This document shows, piece after piece, positions 53,428 to 62,493 of a DNA stretch of 64,000 nucleotides. This stretch comes from Lachnospiraceae bacterium 3-1 (GTDB lineage: Bacteria; Bacillota; Clostridia; Lachnospirales; Lachnospiraceae). The notes under the pieces are model-generated. The model worked only from the letters and a program-made list of their open reading frames with translations, had not been told where the DNA came from and made no database searches. The stretch is taken from contig KE159582.1 in NCBI GenBank assembly GCA_000403255.2, positions 410,237 through 474,236 on the forward strand, given 5' to 3'. The position numbers were made by a program, and so were the translations under genes. Positions within the stretch are counted from its first letter, which is position 1. Every line of letters starts with the position of its first letter.

Positions 53428-53718
53428 ATGGACGCATTATTAACATTAAGAAATATGGAGGATATTAAAATTAGTAATGACACAAAAATTAAATACCTAT
53501 CAGTAGCAGATACAAAAATCTATAAAGTTACAAATATTGACTTTTGCAATCTGGCGATAGGAGCAATCGAAACAGACTTGACAATGAATGATGTGCCAGA
53601 GAGTGAATTGTGGGACATTTCATATTTTGAGGATTTTAGGGTTAGGCTGGTAAATTGTAGTGGCAAGACTGAGATTATTGACATGGCGGAGTGGTTGGAT
53701 AGGAATAAGAAGGAATGA
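53428..53718 (+). CDS. Hypothetical protein
   Basis: A 96-aa protein; a weak ribosome site makes the start uncertain (ATG 53455 is possible). Alpha/beta. Unrecognised. Confidence 0.45.
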   Translation: MDALLTLRNMEDIKISNDTKIKYLSVADTKIYKVTNIDFCNLAIGAIETDLTMNDVPESELWDISYFEDFRVRLVNCSGKTEIIDMAEWLDRNKKE

Positions 53719-53813
53719 TGATAATAAATGTGCCTTTAGACTGGTTGTGTCAAAGGCACTGGATTGTGGCTATAGGGTGATGGAATAGGACTTTCAAGTG
53801 TGTGTGCAAAGTA

Positions 53814-54506
53814 TCATTGTAAGGTATCGTGGATACATATCTTACAAAAAAGTCTTCCTAATTCTGTTAATTCGATTTTAGTTGAATAACCTTCACTAGA
53901 CTTTATAAATGAAGTTAATGCTTCATGGTTGCCCCAAGATGCTGTCATTATTTTTTCATGAATATCGGACTTAATTAATCCATTATGTTCTAAAACTGAT
54001 AATGAAATTAAGAATTTGTATTCATTTTCTATATCTAATTTTATAGAACTGCCCTCATCAATTTTATATATTTTTTCCATTAATTCTGCATCTGAAGAAT
54101 TTAGTTGAGAAATTATATTTATAAAAATAGGATGAACATTTTGTTCTGTTGTTCTATCTAAAGATTTAGAAATTAAATTGCTAAACATTTTTCTGAGTTC
54201 CTCTTTTTCAACACAGTATTTAGCTTCTTCTAATGCTTTAGCAATAATTTGAATGTCTGGCTCTACCTTTATATCTTCTGGAATTTTTGATATTTTTTCT
54301 TTTAATTCATTTTCAAATTCTTGTAGAGCATAAGAGTATTTTAGTTTACGCTTTTCAGCAGCTTGGGAAATACCTCCAAAAACAAGATACCAAATATCAG
54401 CAAGCGTGGTTCCCATGTTTTGCGTTGGTTTATCGGTAATGTTTTTAACAGCATTATCAACAGAATCAGGAACTAAGTCGATTAATGATTTTTTATCTTC
54501 TGACAT
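53814..54506 (-). CDS. Abi-alpha family protein (DUF4393)
   Basis: The 230-aa protein starts at 54506 after TTGGAGG. The block IPEDIKVEPDIQIIAKALEEAKYCVEKEELRKMFSNLISKSLD...HPIFINIISQLNSSDAELM matches the DUF4393 signature of the Abi-alpha abortive-infection proteins. It is the only minus-strand gene in this part, consistent with a separately expressed cargo gene that protects the host or excludes other phages. Confidence 0.8.
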   Translation of the reverse strand: MSEDKKSLIDLVPDSVDNAVKNITDKPTQNMGTTLADIWYLVFGGISQAAEKRKLKYSYALQEFENELKEKISKIPEDIKVEPDIQIIAKALEEAKYCVEKEELRKMFSNLISKSLDRTTEQNVHPIFINIISQLNSSDAELMEKIYKIDEGSSIKLDIENEYKFLISLSVLEHNGLIKSDIHEKIMTASWGNHEALTSFIKSSEGYSTKIELTELGRLFCKICIHDTLQ

Positions 54507-54824
54507 ATATGTAACCTCCAAATAGTTTTATAGAAGTATTATATATCAAGATTCTGAATTTAAAAAGTAGGTAGGTAAAAAATATAAAAGAATTAGATTA
54601 AAATCAACATAATCAAAAGTTAAAAGTATTCATAGTACCAAGAAAACAGACTGGTGTGAAGATGATGCTATTGCGGTTTAGCAATCGATAAGTTACATGC
54701 TGAACGTTATGCTAGATGTAATGCTTCATATTTGGCAAAAGGAGAAGTAGAAGTACTGAGGTGAAAATGGAAAAGAGAAGGTTATTTTGATTTTAAATAT
54801 GGGAGCGTAAAGGAGAATAAAAAT
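54507..54824. other. Gene-free stretch between Abi-alpha and membrane gene
   Basis: AT-rich. A short decayed coding relic (LAIDKLHAERYARCNASYLAKGE) can be read around 54686-54753 but is frame-broken. Otherwise nothing seen. Confidence 0.45.
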
Positions 54825-55259
54825 ATGTTAATTTTATTAACTATTGTGTTTTTGGTTTTATTAATTGTTGTTGTAAATAAAGATTGGGATAGCGCAGGAA
54901 GTTTTTGTACGATTGGATTTGGAGTATGTTTAGTATCTATTGTTGTATTAAGTTGGAATATTATCAGTAGCCGTACTTTGGAATCTAAGATAGATATGTA
55001 TACAGAAGAAAATAAGAATATTGAAGAAGATATGAATGTCCTTGTAGAACAATATATGAATTATGAATCTAATACATATGGTGATTTGAAAGATGAAAGT
55101 AGTATTACTCTTGTATCGTTGTATCCAGAATTAAAAGCAGATACATTAGTAGAAAAACAAATTGAAGTATACATAGAAAATAACAAGAAGATTAGAGAAC
55201 TTAAAGAGAAAATGATAAACATAAGGAACTATAAATGGCTTTTGTATTTTTGTGGATGA
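54825..55259 (+). CDS. Membrane protein with coiled coil
   Basis: A 144-aa protein (AAAGGAG upstream). Two N-terminal helices (LILLTIVFLVLLIVVV, IGFGVCLVSIVVLSWNII), then a charged coiled-coil tail. Common in Clostridia phages, function unknown. Confidence 0.6.
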   Translation: MLILLTIVFLVLLIVVVNKDWDSAGSFCTIGFGVCLVSIVVLSWNIISSRTLESKIDMYTEENKNIEEDMNVLVEQYMNYESNTYGDLKDESSITLVSLYPELKADTLVEKQIEVYIENNKKIRELKEKMINIRNYKWLLYFCG

Positions 55260-55276
55260 CAGGCAATGAAAGATAG

Positions 55277-55729
55277 GTTCTATATTTAGAAATTACTGTC
55301 AATGAAATTACTCTTTCAATAGTTGCTTATAACACAAAAGAAGAAGTTATGGAATGGATGCTTGATATTCAGCTAGGTAGACGTAATCTTTCTCCCATCC
55401 AAAGAATCGCTGTTGCTGAAAAGTATAGACCAATTTATGAAAAGCAAGCAAAAGAACGTCAATCTAAATATTATGGAAATCAATATGATAACAGAAGTGC
55501 TATTCCGTCAAATTTGATGGAAGTCCAAACAAACAAAAAACGTGAAAATGAAACTAATGCTAAACTTGCAGATATTGCAGGTGTAAAACCTACTACATAT
55601 AAAATGGGTGCAAAAGTTTTAAATTCAGATAATGAAGATGTAAAACAACGGGTTTTATCTGGTGAAACGTCAATTAGTGCTGGATATAAGGAACTGACAC
55701 AAAATAAAAAAGAGAAATACTTCTTATGA
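55277..55729 (+). pseudogene. Truncated ParB-like/partition-type protein
   Basis: The first ATG (55349) lies inside a conserved motif (LDIQLGRRNLSPIQRIAVAEKY), and matching sequence continues in frame upstream to a stop at 55274 (LEITVNEITLSIVAYNTKEEV). The usual N-terminal ParB/Srx-like domain is missing, so the gene appears cut at its 5' end. The C-terminal part (ADIAGVKPTTYKMGAKVL, VLSGETSISAGYKEL) is the helical DNA-binding portion. Confidence 0.6.
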
Positions 55730-56048
55730 ATTGCATATACAGTGGCTTATAAAGCCGTTATTTCATCTATATTCGAGTTTTTGTGTGCAGGTTAGGAGTT
55801 GTTGGGATGATGGATTTTGAGGGGAATTTGGCAGGATAATTGAATGTGGTTATAAAAGATGGTTCCTGGATTGATGCAAGGACATTACACAAGGAGTTGG
55901 GAGTTGGTATAGCTGGTGGGAACAATGTTACTATCAGGTGGGAAACGGGATTATTGTTGGATTTTGTTGAATTTTGGGACTTTGACAATTGAATAGTTTT
56001 GGTTGGTATGGTATGATTTATTCATCAGAATAAAATAGGGGATATATA
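55730..56048. other. Gene-free stretch with coding relic
   Basis: A 50-aa frame from TTG 55840 to 55992 (VVIKDGSWIDARTLHKELGVG...) looks like a decayed phage antirepressor-type start; no ribosome site. Nothing else seen. Confidence 0.45.
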
Positions 56049-56456
56049 ATGTATAAAAGAATTTGCCTATGGCTAGGGTTTACGGTTGCATTGGGTGCAT
56101 TTCCATTGCTGTTTATTTTAGTTGTAAAATATGTTACAAAAAGTGAAATCTCTATATCTGTTATAAGTCCAGAATTATTTTTTTTTAATGTTATGGTATA
56201 TGCCGATGGTTTAAAAACACTTAATGATATAAAAGAAGGAGAAAAAAATAAAAAGGTTAAAACAACATTATTTGTTTCAGTTGTTATTTTTTTAATCTTT
56301 TTATCTGTTATATATGGAATATTATTATTAAATAGCAATATTCCTACTTTAAATCTTCGATTAGGGCTATTAAATGCATTGTCTGTTATATTTACAATAA
56401 TATGTATAATTATTTCAGGTTGCATACAAGTAATAGGAGGTTTAGAAGATGAATGA
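56049..56456 (+). CDS. Membrane protein, four helices
   Basis: A 135-aa protein with helices near residues 5-23, 33-50, 75-97 and 107-128. It overlaps the next gene by 8 bp. Unrecognised; the pair could form one membrane complex. Confidence 0.55.
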   Translation: MYKRICLWLGFTVALGAFPLLFILVVKYVTKSEISISVISPELFFFNVMVYADGLKTLNDIKEGEKNKKVKTTLFVSVVIFLIFLSVIYGILLLNSNIPTLNLRLGLLNALSVIFTIICIIISGCIQVIGGLEDE

Positions 56457-56775
56457 AATTGTTAGTGCTGTATGTGTTAGTATGCTTTGTAGTTCGCTTG
56501 TTTTTTTATTACAGTCATTAATTAGGACATTTAAAGCTTATAAAAAGCACAAGGAGCTAAAGAATAATTTTGCTAAAAGTAAAGATTATGAATTTAAAAA
56601 AATAGATGAGATAATAGCTACACAAAAAGAAATTTTAGAAATTTTAAGAGATATTGATAATACGGAAAGAAATAAGGATTTGACTATAGAAACAGAAAAA
56701 TTAGAAAAAAGAAAAAAAGAATTAGAAGATAACTATTTAATGATATTACGTACAACTAAAGATAAAAAGATATAA
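56449..56775 (+). CDS. Membrane-anchored coiled-coil protein
   Basis: A 108-aa protein: one N-terminal helix (VSAVCVSMLCSSLVFLLQSLI), then a long coiled coil (EIIATQKEILEILRDIDNTERN...). Translation is coupled to the previous gene. Unknown. Confidence 0.55.
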   Translation: MNEIVSAVCVSMLCSSLVFLLQSLIRTFKAYKKHKELKNNFAKSKDYEFKKIDEIIATQKEILEILRDIDNTERNKDLTIETEKLEKRKKELEDNYLMILRTTKDKKI

Positions 56776-56781
56776 TTATTA

Positions 56782-56825
56782 TTTTACCAGCCATCAAAAT
56801 TAAAAACGGTGGCTGGTAAAATTTT
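56782..56825 (+). terminator. Terminator
   Basis: TTTTACCAGCCA and TGGCTGGTAAAA form a perfect 12-bp stem, followed by TTTTATCTT. Confidence 0.8.
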
Positions 56826-56828
56826 ATC

Positions 56829-56884
56829 TTGACAAGGGAACATATATTCGGTATACTTATAAAAGCAACATAGAACAAACGTTT
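56829..56884 (+). promoter_or_regulatory. SOS-type promoter before the RNA polymerase gene
   Basis: TTGACA (56829-56834), 17-bp spacer, TATACT (56852-56857). The spacer holds GAACATATATTC (56838-56849), and GAACAAACGTTT lies just downstream (56873-56884); both are near-matches to GAAC-N4-GTTC. Same layout as the promoter at 44419-44471. Confidence 0.7.
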
Positions 56885-57363
56885 GTAATTTATAATATTA
56901 GCACAAAAACCTCTCATATAAATAGTACGATAGACAATAAAAAAATTCGGATGTGAAAGAAAGTAACATCCGAAATTATAAATTCAGAAATTCGTAACCT
57001 ATAAACAATTGCATAGGACTCCCCATTATATTGATTGATTAAACAACTGAATAGAGAATATGTAGAAGAAGTAAGTAGTTGGATACAGATGTATGAACTT
57101 GGAGCAATCCCAAATGTGGGAATGGATGGAGAAGTAATAAGTATATGAATGATGATAAAGCAATCTGATTTTCCATAAAAGGATAATATCTCAGAATCCT
57201 AGAGGCGGAACCGAAATTCTCGGAATCCATGGTTCCGACTGGCTGATCCTGATTATATGGATTATGTGTTATGTTGTGGGATTTTTGGTTGGAGAAAAAG
57301 AGAATATATAAGTGTAAGCGTTGTTGTTGAGGATGATTTTTTGGATTGTGGAGGTAATTGATT
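56885..57363. other. 480-nt leader of the RNA polymerase gene
   Basis: No gene. A hairpin CGGAACC/GGTTCCG lies near 57201-57230. GGAGGT (57350) is the ribosome site. Confidence 0.5.
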
Positions 57364-60300
57364 ATGAATAAGAACAGGAAACAGATTGAGGATAAAAAAC
57401 CAAAGAAAGCGCCATTGGTATATATCAATAGGGTAGAAATGAAAGAACTGGATGAAAATAATGAGTACGAATTTCTTCCAGACATTATTGATAAAGACGG
57501 AAATGTTATCAACAGGGATGATTTAAGTGAAGATGATAAGAAAAAATATGATAAAGCAGTGACACGCAAAATAAGTCATGATAAAAGAAAGCATATGATA
57601 CTCACAGCAGAATCAGAACTGATCCGTATCATCCGTTTCCTGTCAAAAGAAAATGAGGTGGCAAAGAGAAAGACAAAAAGAAGCGGGATAAGCAGGGATT
57701 ATGTTGAAAATATGCTGTCCCTGAAAGTTGGGAGATCGTATACAAAATATAGAGATAAGATGAAAGCCTCTAAAGGCATTGTTACATATAATGGCAAAAG
57801 GTATAAACGGATTATTGTGTCATCCAGCCATAGCAGGACACAGAAAGCAATGTTAGTGGCAGAAAATATATGGGAAAAAGCAATGGATATTTTACTGTGT
57901 GGCATTGATCCCAACATAGAATATAAATTCATGTCAAAATGGAATTCTTATATCGGACTTGCTGCTACCGATAGCATACCAGTATCAACACCAAATATCG
58001 TTGTTGTAGATGATAAAGAAATATTGATGAAAGCAAAAGTTGATGTTGTAAGAGAAGTTGACACATGGGATGAAGATGGTAACATACACCGAAAATTCAA
58101 TGTATTACATGATAAAGTAAAGCGGATACCAACAAATTTATTTGATGGTGCAGGCATTGTTACGGTAAGAAAAGCGGGAGAATGGAGCAAAGAATTGAAT
58201 TTGGACTATATTCCAGCATCTTTTCAATTCCGTTGTATCCCATGTTTAAAAGGGAAACTGTATACAATGCCGATAGAGGATTTTGCAAAAACTTATAATG
58301 TCAGTAAGATCATTGATATTAATGGTAAAGAATGGGATTTGTTTACAGATAAGATTGACTGTATTTTAACAAAAAGCCAGTTTAAATTCCATGACATTTA
58401 TGAGTCTGTGGAAGCGTGGCGCAAAGAATTTGACAAGGAAATGCATGGATATAAAAGGAAATTCAACATATCGGAATATGATGTTTCTTTTTCTGAATTG
58501 GAAGACACTACGGTTATGGCATACCAGCCATTACAGACATTGTCTTTTTCGGAGAATGGCATAAAAAGATTATGCAGTCCAACAGTAAAAAGTTATACTG
58601 CTGCATGTAAAAGTGTGGAAGGATTTTTAAAATTCAGGGGGATATGCAGTGAAGATGACAAGGGCAACGATATTGAATGGTCAAGGTTTCCGGCCTATTA
58701 CAATGCAATGTATTATGACCATTCCTTATTCAATGATGAATTTGTAAAGAAGAAAGCCAAACAGGACTTGAAATCTGCAAAAGAGAGGGCATATGTAGGG
58801 AAGATTGTAGTAAAGGGCAATTACCAGACGCTTACACCGGATTTGTTTGCGTTGATGCAGCATATATTTGGACTGCCAGTGACAGGATTATTAAAATATA
58901 ACCAGATTTATTCTAATTACTGGAGCCATCATTTAGAAGGTACGCCTTGGGTTGATATCATAAGATCACCGCATATTGCGCAGGAACATTCACCAGTACA
59001 AGTTGTGACGAGTGGGGCAATGGAAAAATGGTTTGCATACCAGAAAACGGGTATTATCATTGCTGTATTTGGAAATACGATAGCATTAAAAGCGAATAGT
59101 GCGGATTTTGACGGAGACCATGTATTGACTGTAAATAACCAGACGATTTGTGAAGCAGCAATTAATCAGTATTGCAATACAATTTACCATGAAAAGGTGG
59201 AATGTCCATATGGAGGAGTAAAGAAAAAAGAAAAGGTTGTTGTAAATGATATGGATGAAATCATAGAGTGCGATTATAAAGGTTATAAAAATAATATCGG
59301 CAATGTGATAAATCCAATCTCAATATTATGGTCGATTGATCAGACAAAAGAGGTACAGGATTATATAAAGATAATGAGTATAGTAGGATCAATCACTATT
59401 GATTATGCCAAACATGGGCAGGAAGCAAATATTCCAAAAGGAATCTTGAAACTATTAAAAATGCATCAGAAGCCATATTTTATGAAATATCTCCGTTCTG
59501 GCAGAAGGAAGAGGAGCAAGGAAAAGGAATTAAAGGCAGTTGGTGCATTGGTTGGCAGCGATCTTGAAACCGAATTATTTGACAATACGGACTGTACAAT
59601 GAACCAGATATGCCATTATATGGAAGGACAGATTGGCAATATTGATATGGATATTAATATTGAAGAAGAATTCCATTGGGAGAGATTAATAGCATCCCTT
59701 CCAGATATTACAAGCTACAAATATAAGAAAATCAGAGATAAACTAATAGAAATGCAGGAATGGCTCTATGAAATCAATAATGAAAAATATAATGATACAG
59801 ACGATTTGACTGAAGCAAATAAAACAAATAAAAGAAAGTATGATTCTTTATATGAATTTGCGAAATCTGAATTATTTGCCATAGTTCATGGTGAATCTGA
59901 ATTGTTAGATATCCTTCTTGCAATTTATTATTCCGATAAGAAATTCATGGAGAAATATAAAGACAAATCTCTTTTATGGGAATGTTTGGGTGAGGAACTG
60001 GTTAAGCGTGTAAGGTGTGATTTTTCCCATACAGACAGTCCAAATATAGACAAGCTGCTTAAAAGAGGCGAGAAGGCGAAAAAACATTTGGAAGGTTTGA
60101 AAGAATACAGGGAAAAGAATTTCCAGATATGGGAATTTGAGAATGGGAAAAACATAGACAGGGAAGTTACCTTATATAAAGAAGATATTAAATGGATAAA
60201 AAAGTCAATACCCACAAAAATAGAACGGTGTACGGATTGCAGGAGATTAATGTTGGTATTTACTTATATATGTCGGAAATGTGATACAGATGCCATCAGC

Positions 60301-60579
60301 GTTATTCATAATAAAAATAACCGTATTACAAAATCGGCATTATGTAAACTTGCTGACACAGACAGAAGATATTTTGACAAAGATATAAAAATATTGGAGG
60401 AATTAGGTTTGCTGCAAATATCGGTTGATAAATATAACCATCTGTTATTAACGGGCGTACAGGTGAACAGAGAATGTAATGAGATGTTTGTTGCCAATAT
60501 TCATTATCGGAAACTGGCAGGAATTATGAAGGATAAAATCAGAAAAAGCGTAAAATCCGTCAAAGAAGAGTGTGCTTAG
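57364..60579 (+). CDS. YonO/RdRP-type single-chain RNA polymerase
   Basis: A 1071-aa protein, started at the ATG at 57364, 8 bp after GGAGGT. ADFDGD at residues 580-585 (Asp 581, 583, 585) is the magnesium-binding loop of two-barrel RNA polymerases. It is preceded by IIRSPHIAQEHSP and by FGNTIALKANS, as in the RdRP/YonO family. SSSHSR at 153-158, followed by a helix (TQKAMLVAENIW), matches the SSSQxR motif near the start of eukaryotic-type RdRP catalytic domains. Residues 956-973 carry CxxCx10CxxC, a zinc finger, and a helical tail follows. SP-beta YonO is a DNA-dependent enzyme; that activity is likely here too but unproved. It is the largest gene of the element and stands under an SOS-type promoter. 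Confidence 0.85.
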   Translation: MNKNRKQIEDKKPKKAPLVYINRVEMKELDENNEYEFLPDIIDKDGNVINRDDLSEDDKKKYDKAVTRKISHDKRKHMILTAESELIRIIRFLSKENEVAKRKTKRSGISRDYVENMLSLKVGRSYTKYRDKMKASKGIVTYNGKRYKRIIVSSSHSRTQKAMLVAENIWEKAMDILLCGIDPNIEYKFMSKWNSYIGLAATDSIPVSTPNIVVVDDKEILMKAKVDVVREVDTWDEDGNIHRKFNVLHDKVKRIPTNLFDGAGIVTVRKAGEWSKELNLDYIPASFQFRCIPCLKGKLYTMPIEDFAKTYNVSKIIDINGKEWDLFTDKIDCILTKSQFKFHDIYESVEAWRKEFDKEMHGYKRKFNISEYDVSFSELEDTTVMAYQPLQTLSFSENGIKRLCSPTVKSYTAACKSVEGFLKFRGICSEDDKGNDIEWSRFPAYYNAMYYDHSLFNDEFVKKKAKQDLKSAKERAYVGKIVVKGNYQTLTPDLFALMQHIFGLPVTGLLKYNQIYSNYWSHHLEGTPWVDIIRSPHIAQEHSPVQVVTSGAMEKWFAYQKTGIIIAVFGNTIALKANSADFDGDHVLTVNNQTICEAAINQYCNTIYHEKVECPYGGVKKKEKVVVNDMDEIIECDYKGYKNNIGNVINPISILWSIDQTKEVQDYIKIMSIVGSITIDYAKHGQEANIPKGILKLLKMHQKPYFMKYLRSGRRKRSKEKELKAVGALVGSDLETELFDNTDCTMNQICHYMEGQIGNIDMDINIEEEFHWERLIASLPDITSYKYKKIRDKLIEMQEWLYEINNEKYNDTDDLTEANKTNKRKYDSLYEFAKSELFAIVHGESELLDILLAIYYSDKKFMEKYKDKSLLWECLGEELVKRVRCDFSHTDSPNIDKLLKRGEKAKKHLEGLKEYREKNFQIWEFENGKNIDREVTLYKEDIKWIKKSIPTKIERCTDCRRLMLVFTYICRKCDTDAISVIHNKNNRITKSALCKLADTDRRYFDKDIKILEELGLLQISVDKYNHLLLTGVQVNRECNEMFVANIHYRKLAGIMKDKIRKSVKSVKEECA

Positions 60580-60623
60580 ATGTGTGGAAACATTGAAATA
60601 TAAGGCTTTTTTGATAATGGCAT

Positions 60624-60884
60624 ATGAATTTTGTACAAACTACTTTAGGAGGGGAAGTAGCGATAACGCATACATTCATATGGATTGGAGGGAGAATTTT
60701 GCAAGATGAATTAAGGGATCAAACAGTTGCATATATGGAGAAGTACAACCTAAAGAAAAAGTCGTTATCTACATATTTGGGGATTTCCCCACAGTATTTA
60801 TCAGACTGGTTTTACAAAAGGGTTGATTTTGGCAACGAAAGGATTCAAAAGATAAAAAAATTTATAAGCAATGAATTTTATTAA
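60624..60884 (+). CDS. Small helix-turn-helix protein
   Basis: An 86-aa protein, or shorter from the TTG/ATG near 60700. The C-terminal half is a helix-turn-helix (LKKKSLSTYLGISPQYLSDWFYKRVDFGNERIQKIKKF). It is related in its tail to the 61319 product. Probable DNA-binding regulator. Confidence 0.6.
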   Translation: MNFVQTTLGGEVAITHTFIWIGGRILQDELRDQTVAYMEKYNLKKKSLSTYLGISPQYLSDWFYKRVDFGNERIQKIKKFISNEFY

Positions 60885-61318
60885 GGTGATAACTGCACCA
60901 TGCAGATTATTATAAAAAGTTATTGTTTTAATATCTACTATTACGGCACAGGGGAAGAACAGCATGTGGAAAAGGCTGTTTGTATAAATCCCCGTGCCAA
61001 ACGCAAGCTGCTGCATATGGCAGTTCAATATAAATTCATTCCACTAATTCAATATTCAGGCTTTTATAGGTGTCACAGCTTATGGGAGCCATCGTGCATC
61101 AATTCCACGGGTGCACGTAAAAATCATTCAAAACAAATAACAGATGAAAAATCCTGCTGCATATGCCCCAAATATGCAGTAGGCCGCCCAGCCGCTACAT
61201 GGAGGCTCCACACTCCCGGCTGGGTGCAGTATGGAAAAATGTATATAATATTTATCAATAAAAATGCATTTATCAATAAAATTGCATTTATCAATATAAA
61301 AGAAAGAAGGTAGGAATT
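60885..61318. other. Gene-poor stretch with hairpins and tandem repeats
   Basis: Hairpins CTGCATATgccccaaATATGCAG (61157-61179) and CCCAGCCG/CGGCTGGG (61187-61224). Three 18-bp tandem units ATTTATCAATAAAAATGC-like at 61250-61301. A frame at 60900-61313 runs through both and was not called. Confidence 0.6.
61250..61301 (+). repeat. Three 18-bp tandem repeats
   Basis: ATTTATCAATAAAAATGC, ATTTATCAATAAAATTGC and ATTTATCAATATAAAA in direct succession. Confidence 0.8.
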
Positions 61319-61495
61319 TTGAGCCAGGAAGAATTGAGGGAAATGTACAGGGAAAGGCTAAAGAGGGAAAAGCAGTGCTGGATAAGTTCAGTCACTGGGA
61401 TCAACAAAGATGTGCTGACAAGGTTTAAGCTGGGGCGGATTGACCTATACCCGTACCTATTTGTGAAGCTGGAGGATTACCTCTTGAATAATTGA
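61319..61495 (+). CDS. Small DNA-binding-type protein
   Basis: A 58-aa product from TTG 61319 (AAGGTAGG upstream). It shows SSVTGINKDVLTRFKLGRIDLYPYLFVKLEDYL, a helix-turn-helix pattern similar to the tail of the 60624 protein. Too short for the usual length cut. Confidence 0.5.
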   Translation: MSQEELREMYRERLKREKQCWISSVTGINKDVLTRFKLGRIDLYPYLFVKLEDYLLNN

Positions 61496-61518
61496 CGGGA
61501 TTAATAATGTCTGTGAAC

Positions 61519-61625
61519 CAAAAAACAACCAAATCAAATGCCAATCATAAAAAACCAAAAAATAAGCAAAAAACAGTAAAAAATCATAAAAAAAACGCTA
61601 AAAATTTGAAAAAATAAGCAAAAAT
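61519..61625. other. Phased A-tracts (intrinsically curved DNA)
   Basis: Runs of 5-8 A start at about 61549, 61557, 61568, 61578, 61588, 61600, 61609 and 61620, a mean spacing near 10 bp, one helical turn. Phased A-tracts bend DNA and occur at origins, centromere-like sites and strong promoters. TTTACG/CGTAAA (61625-61650) follows. Confidence 0.7.
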
Positions 61626-61804
61626 TTACGTTTTTTGGAAGAAGCGTAAAACACCAACATGATACAATACAATGAAAATTTAATATGGAACTAATGATAA
61701 CACAACAGTGGGATGGTGTAAAGAGAGAAAATATGTTTGTGTTTTGGATAGTGGGGAAAATGGTGGAGATAAAAATTTAGATGTAAAGAAAGAGAGATAT
61801 TTAT

Positions 61805-61987
61805 ATGGACAATGAGAAAAAAGAAACTGCTATCCAAAATGGACAGCAGTTAAAAGAAAAAGGAGAAATTGTAAACAGTATTATAGATATTCTGGCAAAA
61901 AATAATTTGTCAATTGCTGAAGCAAAGAATGTTTTATATGTTGCGTCAAAGAAAATATGTCAACAGATTGTTAAATCTTCTTCATAA
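61805..61987 (+). CDS. Small helical protein
   Basis: A 60-aa protein (AAAGAGAG upstream): KGEIVNSIIDILAKNNLSIAEAKNVLYVASKKI. A compact helix bundle; unknown. It overlaps the 3' end of the minus-strand gene by 17 bp. Confidence 0.55.
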   Translation: MDNEKKETAIQNGQQLKEKGEIVNSIIDILAKNNLSIAEAKNVLYVASKKICQQIVKSSS

Positions 61988-62279
61988 TTTTATCTAGCTT
62001 AGAAGATATATCCTCTAACTCGCTTTTGATGCTCCATGACTCAGTTTGGTCGCTACCTGTATTTGAATTTATACTTTGGAGTTTATCTTCAATGCTTTCA
62101 ATATAATCTCTTGGAGTGCGATCATCAAATCCATCAGATTGAATATTTCTTATAGCGTCCATAAGGTTGCAGTTTTCTGGATCTCCTTCGTTAAAGCATC
62201 CATTATTGAAAACACATTCTGCTATGCAATTACATTTTACAAATGGACAAAATGTTGACATGGTATTATCCACTTTCAT
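61971..62279 (-). CDS. Cys-rich hypothetical protein
   Basis: A 102-aa protein. The N-terminus has seven cysteines (CPFVKCNCIAECVFNNGC, ENCNL), suggesting a metal cluster or zinc site; the C-terminus is a coiled coil (LEDISSKLDKIMKKI). The start may be 62279 or 62261. Convergent with the previous gene. Confidence 0.55.
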   Translation of the reverse strand: MKVDNTMSTFCPFVKCNCIAECVFNNGCFNEGDPENCNLMDAIRNIQSDGFDDRTPRDYIESIEDKLQSINSNTGSDQTESWSIKSELEDISSKLDKIMKKI

Positions 62280-62493
62280 ATGTAATATATTAATTTAATT
62301 CTAACGAAAATATCATAATACATATGTAGATTTTTGTCGAAATGGTTTGATAAATGGCAGAAAAAGTAAGGGTATGCAATTTATGATGATATTTAATAAG
62401 GAAGAAACAGGAAACATTTGATTGAAGAAATGGAATAGAGGTGATATAATGGTATACATAAGATATGGAAGGAAATGAGTTGGGTAATAAATA

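Noticed and set aside
60900..61313. 137-aa frame after the HTH gene
   Set aside because: It runs through two perfect hairpins and the 18-bp tandem repeats, and its composition is unlike the neighbours.
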